Of a stretch of DNA of 5,456 nt, positions 1-5,456 are shown piece after piece. The notes beneath the pieces are model-generated. The model had not been told where the DNA came from, searched no databases, and saw only the letters and a program-made list of their open reading frames with translations. Numbering within the stretch: the first letter of the stretch is position 1; every line of letters starts with the position of its first letter. The position numbers and the translations under genes were made by a program. Source of the DNA: Bacteroidia bacterium (GTDB lineage Bacteria; Bacteroidota; Bacteroidia; UBA8524); contig JALRIQ010000362.1 in assembly GCA_023277325.1 (NCBI GenBank), positions 1 to 5,456 of the forward strand, written 5' to 3'.

Positions 1-377
1 AACTTTTCTAACTCCTTGTTACCAAAATAATTGGTAGTCGAACCTGTTGCTAAAACCAGCATATCGTAATAGAATTCACCTACATTGGTCTCAAGGAATT
101 TCTTCTCTGTATTGATAGAAGATACCTCGGCCATGCGGTAAGCCACATTCGGCATCGGCCCGATTACTTTGCGCAATGGATAGGCAATGGAATCTGAGCC
201 TAATCCACCTGTAGCAACCTGGTACAATAAAGGCTGAAAGGTGTGGTAGTTGTGCCGGTCAATCAAGTAGACAAGCACCGGTTTATGGCTTAGTTTCTTT
301 GCCAGTTCTAAACCGGCGAAACCGCCTCCCACTATGACAATTTTGGGATAATGAAGGTCCTGGAATTTTTCCGACAT
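1..377 (-). CDS. Type II NADH:quinone oxidoreductase (NDH-2), N-terminal part
   Basis: NDH-2 is a single-subunit, non-proton-pumping flavoprotein at the inner face of the cytoplasmic membrane. It passes electrons from NADH through FAD to the quinone pool, presumably menaquinone here. The visible 125 codons begin MSEKFQDLHYPKIVIVGGGF. The FAD-binding Rossmann glycine motif GGGFAG lies at residues 17-22, and the acidic residue ending the second beta strand is D40. The family-typical stretch DRHNYHTFQPLLYQVATGG follows at 40-58, and the second FAD contact, LVLATGS, is at 107-113. The family is usually about 420-450 residues, so the C-terminal two thirds, including the NADH-binding fold, lies beyond position 1. 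The ATG at 377 puts the Rossmann strand at the usual distance from the N-terminus. The gene follows the M1 peptidase on the same strand after 56 bases. The family call is firm; close relatives such as other FAD-dependent oxidoreductases are less likely because of the FQPLLYQVATGG stretch. Confidence 0.93.
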   Translation of the reverse strand, partial: MSEKFQDLHYPKIVIVGGGFAGLELAKKLSHKPVLVYLIDRHNYHTFQPLLYQVATGGLGSDSIAYPLRKVIGPMPNVAYRMAEVSSINTEKKFLETNVGEFYYDMLVLATGSTTNYFGNKELEK

Positions 378-390
378 CCGTATTCAGCTG

Positions 391-398
391 CAAAGGTC
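391..398 (-). promoter_or_regulatory. Possible Bacteroidota -7 box before NDH-2
   Basis: Read on the minus strand this is GACCTTTG followed by C. It differs from the Bacteroidota -7 consensus TAnnTTTG at the first base only. It ends 13 bases before the ATG at 377, so the leader would be only about 8-10 bases. No convincing -33 TTG element is seen at the right distance. The site could let NDH-2 be transcribed apart from the upstream operon. The same 56-bp gap holds a 6-bp inverted repeat (TTCAGC at 383-388, GCTGAA at 418-423) with a 29-base loop and no U-tract, which is not a convincing terminator, and an AT palindrome at 399-409. Confidence 0.35.
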
Positions 399-433
399 AA
401 TAAATTATTGCTTATCCGCTGAACTCGGACGAA

Positions 434-2299
434 TTATTTTGAGAAGCGAAGCAGATTATTGTCGCGATCCACATCGGCAAGCCAATGCATCGGGTCAATT
501 TCTATCTCCACCACTTTTTTACCGAAATCATATGTGAAAGTATAAGTAGCATCTACCCATCTCCAATCTGGAAGTTTCATCACATTCTCGGTTCCGAAAT
601 CCTTCTGTCCTCGCATCAATGACTGTGCGATATATACCGTTTGTGAAGTACCGTCCTCAAATGTCAACTTGATTTCAAGCGGCATTGGAATTCGGCCTTC
701 ATTTTCCAAAACCAACTGAAGGCTATTCCCATCTCTTGTGGCGGATTGAATGCCATAATCGATGGTATGTGTCGTTTGAATCCATTGTTCAAAATACCAG
801 TCGAGTTCCATACCGCTATTTAGCTCGAAGATTATTTTCAAATCATCTGCTTTTGGGTGTTTGAATTTCCATGCATTGTAAAAATCAAGCATCGACTTTC
901 TGAACAAGCTATCCCCAACGATATAACGCAATTGTGAAAGGAAGACAGATCCCTTACTGTATGCTCCAATGCCATATCCTTTATTCAGATCAAACCAATC
1001 GGCATGCGTGGTTAAGGGTTGTTCATCCGGAGTTCCTGCGATAGACAGGTAGTCCGGATAGGAACTATAAAAAGCTGTTTTTGCTGTTGATGGAAATAGC
1101 TTTGCCATGACCACATCGCTGCTGTAGGTGGTAAAACCTTCATCCATCCAGTAATAACGACTCTCATCAAAAGCCAAAATTCCCTGGAACCAGGAATGAT
1201 TCATTTCATGCACAGATACACCCACCAATGAACCGAGGTTTCTTCTTCCCGTAATCAAGGTAATCATTGGGTATTCCATGCCCCCATCACCACCTTGGAT
1301 ATAGGTGTATTGAGGAAAAGGGTATTCGCCAAACTCCTTATTCATGATAGAAAAACTCTGCTTCATGAAGTCGCCTAGTGAAGGCCAGGTTTCGCTCGTA
1401 ATGCTATCAGGTTGGTAAATCATATGAAGAACTACCCCATTCTCAGCCTCAGAACTCAGGTGAACAAAATCCGGATCAGCAGCCCATGCAAAATCGTGCA
1501 CGTTCTCGGCTTTGAATTTCCAGGTAAGCCGAGCACCTTCTTTGCGTTTCACTTTGCTTCCGTCTTTTTCATAGCCTTTCCCAATCTCTTTAGGATTCTG
1601 AAGCACCCCCGTTCCTCCTAAAAGGTAGCTTGAGTCGATGGTGATATTCACTTCGAAATTTCCCCAAACGCCATGAAACTCTCTTCCAATATACGGGTCT
1701 GTATGCCAGCCGTCTTTATCGAATTCTGCCATTTTAGGGTACCATTGGGTCATCGAAAAACGAATTCCTTCGGCGTTATCCCTTCCACTTCTTCGCACCT
1801 GGAGAGGCACCTGACCGTCGAATTCCATATAAAAGGTGCTGCTTTTACCCGGAGCAATTGGTTTTGCCAGGGTCACCTCCAGGATGGTTCCAGATACTTC
1901 AAACTGAAGTTCTTTGCCATCCTGCTTCAGCGTTTGAATATGATGGTAGCCAATCTCATCCTCCTTCAAGGCCAGAATACGTGAACCAACCCGTTTATCC
2001 GGGTCAGGCAATGCCCGGCTGCGCACGTCCATTTCTGAATTTGGTTGAAAAGCATTGAAATACAGGTGGTAATACACCTTATTTAAGGTATAAGGCGAAT
2101 TATTGGTATAGGTCAGGTTTTGCGTGCCTTTGAATTGGTTCACATCCTCCTTCATGTCGATATCCATTTGGTAATCAACCTTCTGTTGCCAATACTGTCC
2201 ATTCACATTGCCCACAACAAAGAGGAACAAAATACCCATCCAATTTTTCATGCGGCCAAAATGCTTAAAATCTCGGTAACTAACAAAACCGCTTGTCAT
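434..2299 (-). CDS. Secreted M1-family zinc aminopeptidase-like metallopeptidase
   Basis: This is a gluzincin of the M1 (aminopeptidase N / leukotriene A4 hydrolase) family, which removes N-terminal residues from peptides. The zinc site is HEMNH at residues 364-368, followed 18 residues later by the third ligand E387 in MDEGFTTY. The substrate-binding GxMEN motif appears as GGMEYP (339-344), and the likely catalytic tyrosine is Y447 in AYSKGSVFL. An N-terminal beta domain occupies roughly 36-290, the thermolysin-like domain 290-510, and a beta-rich tail ends near 621 without an obvious sorting signal. A signal peptide is evident at residues 17-34 (MKNWMGILFLFVVGNVNG), with a probable cut before QYWQQ, so the enzyme should act in the periplasm or at the cell surface. 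The start at 2299 lies 3 bases after the kinase stop and fits translational coupling. An in-frame ATG at 2251 would give a more standard signal peptide and is a serious alternative. At 621 residues it is shorter than classical PepN (about 870). Substrate is unknown. Confidence 0.93.
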   Translation of the reverse strand: MTSGFVSYRDFKHFGRMKNWMGILFLFVVGNVNGQYWQQKVDYQMDIDMKEDVNQFKGTQNLTYTNNSPYTLNKVYYHLYFNAFQPNSEMDVRSRALPDPDKRVGSRILALKEDEIGYHHIQTLKQDGKELQFEVSGTILEVTLAKPIAPGKSSTFYMEFDGQVPLQVRRSGRDNAEGIRFSMTQWYPKMAEFDKDGWHTDPYIGREFHGVWGNFEVNITIDSSYLLGGTGVLQNPKEIGKGYEKDGSKVKRKEGARLTWKFKAENVHDFAWAADPDFVHLSSEAENGVVLHMIYQPDSITSETWPSLGDFMKQSFSIMNKEFGEYPFPQYTYIQGGDGGMEYPMITLITGRRNLGSLVGVSVHEMNHSWFQGILAFDESRYYWMDEGFTTYSSDVVMAKLFPSTAKTAFYSSYPDYLSIAGTPDEQPLTTHADWFDLNKGYGIGAYSKGSVFLSQLRYIVGDSLFRKSMLDFYNAWKFKHPKADDLKIIFELNSGMELDWYFEQWIQTTHTIDYGIQSATRDGNSLQLVLENEGRIPMPLEIKLTFEDGTSQTVYIAQSLMRGQKDFGTENVMKLPDWRWVDATYTFTYDFGKKVVEIEIDPMHWLADVDRDNNLLRFSK

Positions 2300-2302
2300 G
2301 GT

Positions 2303-3643
2303 TTAGCTTTTTTTCGCTAAAAAGTGCGACTCAATAGCACCTGCCCAACTTCCTGTTCCTGTTTTGATGGTCGCATCCAATTGATTGAGCAAACTGTATA
2401 AACCAAAGTAGGTTCGGTTGATATACAGCATATGTCGGGATCCTCTACCATCCCCAGCATTTCGGATTGCGGGGTTATTGGAAATCTCTTCCCCTAAAGC
2501 ATAGATTTCACTCATGTATGCATCATTTCCAAAATAGAATTCTGGAGAAGCAAACGGAAGTGCCAGAAGGCGTGTCATTTTGCCAAAGGCCTCCTTGAAT
2601 ATAAGTCGGGTTTCGGCTGAATCACCGGGGTACAACATTTCAATCCGCTCCATCACTTTTTCAAGAAGTTCTGGTTCATTTTGTATGGAGGGAAGAATTA
2701 ATGCGAAGTAGTCAAAATAGAAATCCTCGGGAATCTCTTTGATGCACCCAAAATCGATCACACCCACCTTTCCATCTTCCTGAAGCAGAAAATTCCCTGG
2801 ATGTGGATCGGCATGAACGGCTTTCAATTCATGCATTTGAAAATTATAGAAATCCCAAAGATGCTGTCCGGCTTTATTCTTCAACTCCTGTGTCGGACCT
2901 CCTGCAAGAAAACCGTCCAAATGTTTGCCTTCCAACCAATCCATGGTTAGTATCTTCGAAGAAGAGAGTTCATTATAATATTTCGCAAATACGAGCCCGT
3001 CGAGGTGAGCACAGGCGTCTGAAATTTCGGTAGAACGGCGTAGTTCCAATTCATAGTCGGTTTCTTCAAGGAGTTTCCCCTCTACTTCCAGGATATACTT
3101 CTGCAAATCCTTTTCTGAGAGATTGAACATGCGCAATGCAATGGGTTTCACCATGCGTAAATCCGATTGAATGCTTTCAGCCACGCCCGGGTACTGCACC
3201 TTTACAGCAAGTTTTTTCCCGTTTAACTTGGCCTCATGCACCTGTCCGATGGATGCTGCATTTTTCGCATTTAAGGCAAATTCTTCAAAAATGTCATTTG
3301 GCTTTTTACCCAGGGATTTCACGAAAGTCTGGACAACAAGGGGGGCCGACAAGGGTGGCGCCTGGTATTGGGCCATCGTAAATTTATCTGAATAGGCCTT
3401 AGGCAATACCGCCCGATCCATACTCAACATTTGTGCAACCTTCAGGGCACTTCCCTTCAGCGAACTGAGCGTACTGTAAATATCCTCCGCATTATCGCGG
3501 TGCAATTCTTCCTTGTCGAGCGACGGATTGACAGTTTTCTTTGCATAATGCTTTATATAATTTCCGCCAATTTTTGCGCCGGTGCCGATAAACTTCAAGG
3601 TTCTATCCATCCTTGAAGTGGCAATCTTATCTTGGTATTTCAT
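2303..3643 (-). CDS. ABC1/AarF/UbiB-type atypical kinase
   Basis: This 446-residue protein belongs to the ABC1 (ADCK/UbiB) protein-kinase-like family, whose characterised members are ATPases or kinases that support quinone biosynthesis or lipid handling at membranes. Motifs in order: the family N-terminal extension with LKGSALKVAQMLSMD at 63-76, where KxGQ reads K68-V-A-Q71; the Ala-rich loop that replaces the P-loop, AASIGQVHEA at 129-138; the lysine K148 in AVKVQYPG; the acidic EETDYELE segment at 193-200; the catalytic loop HADPHPGN at 277-284 (usually HGDPHPGN); and the metal-binding D298-F-G. All nucleotide- and metal-binding residues appear intact. No clear transmembrane helix is seen at the C-terminus, unlike proteobacterial UbiB. 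The ATG overlaps the TetR-like gene stop in an ATGA arrangement, implying translational coupling. A role in menaquinone or membrane-lipid metabolism is inferred from the family and from NDH-2 two genes downstream. The target molecule cannot be named. Confidence 0.92.
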   Translation of the reverse strand: MKYQDKIATSRMDRTLKFIGTGAKIGGNYIKHYAKKTVNPSLDKEELHRDNAEDIYSTLSSLKGSALKVAQMLSMDRAVLPKAYSDKFTMAQYQAPPLSAPLVVQTFVKSLGKKPNDIFEEFALNAKNAASIGQVHEAKLNGKKLAVKVQYPGVAESIQSDLRMVKPIALRMFNLSEKDLQKYILEVEGKLLEETDYELELRRSTEISDACAHLDGLVFAKYYNELSSSKILTMDWLEGKHLDGFLAGGPTQELKNKAGQHLWDFYNFQMHELKAVHADPHPGNFLLQEDGKVGVIDFGCIKEIPEDFYFDYFALILPSIQNEPELLEKVMERIEMLYPGDSAETRLIFKEAFGKMTRLLALPFASPEFYFGNDAYMSEIYALGEEISNNPAIRNAGDGRGSRHMLYINRTYFGLYSLLNQLDATIKTGTGSWAGAIESHFLAKKS

Positions 3644-4281
3644 GCACCTTTCTGTTGAAAAAGGAATTTCCCAAGCTCAAGTGCCGAATCAAAGGCTGAT
3701 TGTCCCATCAGGTCAAAGGCAAGATGTACCGATTTTTCGATGGCTGCATCTGTTTTTTCAAATCCCTTGCTTGTGTCTTTCAACCAAAATCCATGAACAA
3801 AAGCGAATTGCATAAACATGGCATCTGCATAGCGGTCACTTAACAAAGGCCTTTGTTTCACCTCTTGGGTATCGAGGCCTTCACGTACGATTCCGTCAGC
3901 AAAATCGTGGAAACGCTTTTTGATGGTTGAAAATCCTGTAGGAATTGGTGAGGGGATTTTTGATGCTTTGTGGAGCAATAATAGGAAACTGCGGTTGCTT
4001 CGGCATTTTTCTACCCAAGCATACAAAAACGCCATGTATTTCTCCCTCGCATTATAGGCTTGATACACTTCGTCGTTTTGCAATTCTTCCGTTACCGAAT
4101 CGAATAAACTCACCATCCATCCCGCTTCAATGGCGTCGAACGAACTAAAGTGATCGTAAAATTCCTCCTCCTTAATTTTTAAGGATTTGGCGAATTGGTA
4201 GACAGAACTTGGCTGATGACCTTCTTCCAGAAGATAATCGATATAGGCCTGAATAATTTTTGATGAAGTGACTTTTGCCAT
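3640..4281 (-). CDS. TetR-like regulator, first gene of the operon
   Basis: This is a 213-residue, probably all-helical protein with the size and N-terminal pattern of TetR-family regulators. Residues 7-20 form helix 1, and 25-46 form the helix-turn-helix ending in FYDHFSSFDAIEAGW, which matches the family pattern of YxHFxSKExL. The rest (about 60-205) is a helical ligand/dimer domain, probably of the type common in Bacteroidota TetR proteins with their own C-terminal family. The recognition helix is oddly acidic (KIKEEEFYDHF), so DNA binding is less certain than for ordinary TetR proteins. The gene overlaps the ABC1 kinase gene by 4 bases and is the most upstream gene of the minus-strand run. 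If it does bind DNA, autoregulation through the adjacent 4282-4445 region is the obvious possibility; otherwise it may work as a partner of the kinase. The start at 4281 places helix 1 at the usual position; no strong ribosome-binding site precedes it, as is normal in this phylum. Confidence 0.8.
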   Translation of the reverse strand: MAKVTSSKIIQAYIDYLLEEGHQPSSVYQFAKSLKIKEEEFYDHFSSFDAIEAGWMVSLFDSVTEELQNDEVYQAYNAREKYMAFLYAWVEKCRSNRSFLLLLHKASKIPSPIPTGFSTIKKRFHDFADGIVREGLDTQEVKQRPLLSDRYADAMFMQFAFVHGFWLKDTSKGFEKTDAAIEKSVHLAFDLMGQSAFDSALELGKFLFQQKGA

Positions 4282-4324
4282 AACTTATGTATAGCAACAA
4301 TTGTCCCACATCAATGTTTTAGAA

Positions 4325-4432
4325 AAAGAGTTTTTATTACTCTCTATACCTAGTAAAATCGAGCATACCAATTCATTAAAAAAACATGAAACAATATGAT
4401 TAATTCACGCTTTTAATTTAAAAAAACTCTTT
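4325..4432. repeat. 11-bp inverted repeat between divergent genes
   Basis: AAAGAGTTTTT at 4325-4335 and its exact reverse complement AAAAACTCTTT at 4422-4432 face each other 86 bases apart. Each copy therefore reads AAAAACTCTTT toward its own gene: 14 bases before the sensor ATG on the plus strand, and about 43 bases before the TetR-like ATG on the minus strand. The plus-strand copy touches the candidate -7 box. They could be paired operators for one regulator, but both arms are A/T-rich and chance is not excluded. Confidence 0.4.
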
Positions 4433-4439
4433 AAGTTTG
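4432..4439 (+). promoter_or_regulatory. Candidate Bacteroidota -7 box for the sensor gene
   Basis: TAAGTTTG fits the Bacteroidota -7 consensus TAnnTTTG exactly. It ends 6 bases before the ATG at 4446, so transcription would start at or next to the start codon, giving a leaderless or nearly leaderless mRNA. No TTG-type -33 element is evident 17-23 bases upstream (the sequence there is TTTTAATTT-like), which weakens the call. Confidence 0.4.
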
Positions 4440-4445
4440 ATATGG

Positions 4446-5456
4446 ATGATACCAAACTATTTCACTCTGGCCGGCAAAGAAACTCTGCGGCGAATCGCCT
4501 ATATATCAATGTTTTCGGCATTATTGGTCTTAGTTCTTTCAACCTATATTTCGAAAGTGATAAATCAAGATCAAAAAAAATCGAATGAGTGGTTTGTTCA
4601 TTCGCAGCAGGTATTGACGCTTTCCAATGAACTCGATGTTCAAATTAATTCTTATCAAAACCAAACAAGAGGATATATAATAACGAAGCACCCTTCGATG
4701 CTGAAAGCTGCCCATAATTCTAAAAAAAAATTCAAACTTGTTTTCGATTCTCTAGAGCAGAGCGTTCTTGACAATCCTGTTCAAAAGTTAAACTTGGCTT
4801 TCATTTCTGAAATAAGTGATAGTTTATTTCGATTCGGATATGAAATAATAAGCCTAGTAGAAGTGAATAGAAAGGATTCCGCCATGCAGCTGGTTTCGAG
4901 TTTATATGGTGAGCGAATAATGAATAATTTCTCCTTAAACTTAAATAAGCTTCACAATGAAGAGCATCGATTAATGCATGAGCGTCTTTCAAAAAGTGAT
5001 AAGCTATACTCAATACTGAGCTTAAGTAATATTATTCTCGTATTATTCGCCGCATCAGGTCTCATACTCGCCTTTATTTTCAATTTAAAAATACTCAATC
5101 GAAGAGAAAAAATAGAAGCAAGAATTGCTCATGAAAATCGCTTTCGCTTACAACTACTTAACGATATCCCTCATGGTATTTTAGTGCTAGAACCTGAAGG
5201 AAATATCTCATTCATCAACGTACAAGCAAAGAAAGCGCTCCGCTACACTGGAAATTTAGAATTTTTAAATAGGAAGTATGAAAAAAGAGCAGAAAACTTG
5301 GAAATTAGAACCTTGGTTGATTGGCTAAAACCGGCATTAGCAGGTAAAGAAGTTATAGAATCTGCACTTTATCCTAAAAATGATGATTCTAATGTCTATA
5401 GTTTTCATGCAATACCTTTTTTTACGGCCCACGGAAATCTGAATAGAATAATGATT
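4446..5456 (+). CDS. CHASE3-PAS membrane sensor, probable histidine kinase, 3' end missing
   Basis: The open frame runs 337 codons to the window end with no stop. It begins MIPNYFTLAGKETLRRIAYI. A first membrane helix lies at about 16-36 (ISMFSALLVLVLSTYI), with positive residues before it. An extracytoplasmic helical domain follows at about 45-182, with the CHASE3-type signature INSYQNQTRGYIITKHP at 67-83. The second membrane helix is at about 190-213 (LSNIILVLFAASGLILAFIF). A short coiled linker leads to a PAS domain from about 231 (FRLQLLNDIPHGILVLEPEG, then ISFINVQAKKAL) to the edge. This order is typical of sensor histidine kinases, but the H-box and ATPase domain, or any other output domain, is outside the window, so the output is inferred. 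The ATG at 4446 is chosen because an in-frame stop lies at 4419-4421 and it gives a normal cytoplasmic N-terminus; ATG 4509 falls inside the first membrane helix. The gene is divergent from the TetR-like operon and more AT-rich than the minus-strand genes. Confidence 0.85.
   Translation, partial: MIPNYFTLAGKETLRRIAYISMFSALLVLVLSTYISKVINQDQKKSNEWFVHSQQVLTLSNELDVQINSYQNQTRGYIITKHPSMLKAAHNSKKKFKLVFDSLEQSVLDNPVQKLNLAFISEISDSLFRFGYEIISLVEVNRKDSAMQLVSSLYGERIMNNFSLNLNKLHNEEHRLMHERLSKSDKLYSILSLSNIILVLFAASGLILAFIFNLKILNRREKIEARIAHENRFRLQLLNDIPHGILVLEPEGNISFINVQAKKALRYTGNLEFLNRKYEKRAENLEIRTLVDWLKPALAGKEVIESALYPKNDDSNVYSFHAIPFFTAHGNLNRIMI

Larger units (their letters stand above)
4282..4445. promoter_or_regulatory. 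Divergent intergenic control region
   Basis: This 164-bp, very AT-rich region separates the start of the minus-strand operon from the start of the plus-strand sensor gene, so it must hold both promoters. Visible elements are an 8-bp palindrome ACAATTGT at 4297-4304, close to the TetR-like start; a short hairpin AGAGT/ACTCT (4327-4331 with 4339-4343, 7-base loop); an 11-bp inverted repeat; and a -7 box for the sensor gene. On the minus strand TTGATG and TATACA occur with a 15-base gap before the TetR-like start, which is too short for a good sigma-70 promoter, and no good TAnnTTTG box is seen on that strand. Confidence 0.6.

Noticed and set aside
383..423. TTCAGC/GCTGAA inverted repeat as a terminator after the M1 gene
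   Set aside because: Only 6 bp of stem with a 29-base loop and no following U-tract; it would not make a stable intrinsic terminator.
1412..2320. Several plus-strand open frames of 66-103 codons inside the M1 gene
   Set aside because: They lie antisense to a gene with full catalytic motifs, resemble no known family, and have no sign of their own promoter or start context.
2803..4148. Plus-strand open frames of 61-81 codons inside the kinase and TetR-like genes
   Set aside because: They are antisense shadows of well-supported coding sequences, rich in Pro, Cys and His in a way typical of non-coding frames.
4488..4498. GGCGA-A-TCGCC palindrome early in the sensor gene as an operator
   Set aside because: It is inside the coding sequence, has a single-base centre that cannot form a hairpin, and no second copy was seen.
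4442..4588. A 48-codon open frame starting at ATG 4442, out of frame with the sensor gene
   Set aside because: It overlaps the sensor start by chance (ATGGATGAT), its product has no recognisable feature, and the 4446 frame encodes a clear membrane sensor.
4801..5013. A 70-codon minus-strand open frame inside the sensor gene
   Set aside because: The plus-strand frame here encodes the CHASE3 domain and second membrane helix without interruption; the antisense frame has no recognisable features.

Overview
The window looks like chromosomal DNA from a member of the Bacteroidota, perhaps Flavobacteriales or a related order. This rests on three things: the style of the encoded proteins (a menaquinone-type NDH-2, a secreted M1 peptidase starting YWQQ after its signal peptide, and an ABC1 kinase paired with an atypical TetR-like protein), the absence of clear Shine-Dalgarno sequences before the starts, and matches or near matches to the Bacteroidota -7 promoter box TAnnTTTG. 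No RNA gene, CRISPR array, insertion sequence or integrase is visible.

Layout: positions 4281 down to 1 carry four genes in a row on the minus strand. These are a TetR-like protein (4281-3640), an ABC1/AarF/UbiB-type atypical kinase (3643-2303), an M1 metallopeptidase with a signal peptide (2299-434), and the first 125 codons of a type II NADH:quinone oxidoreductase (377-1, cut by the window edge). The first two genes overlap by 4 bases (ATGA) and the third starts 3 bases after the second stops, so these three almost certainly share a transcript. NDH-2 follows after 56 bases and may also have its own promoter.

A 164-bp AT-rich intergenic region (4282-4445) separates this operon from a divergent plus-strand gene (4446 to beyond the end). 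That gene encodes a membrane sensor: TM helix, CHASE3-like domain, TM helix, PAS domain. It is cut before any catalytic domain; a histidine kinase is most likely. The intergenic region holds an 11-bp inverted repeat and a candidate -7 box just before the sensor start.

How the genes may fit together: ABC1 kinases are known for supporting quinone-lipid metabolism and NDH-2 reduces membrane quinone, so a membrane or quinone theme is possible for the operon, but the sequence does not prove it. The M1 enzyme probably degrades peptides outside the cytoplasm. I see no strong evidence of a new defence or mobile system. The more unusual points are an altered KxGQ motif in the kinase, an acidic recognition helix in the TetR-like protein, and the shared inverted repeat between the divergent genes.
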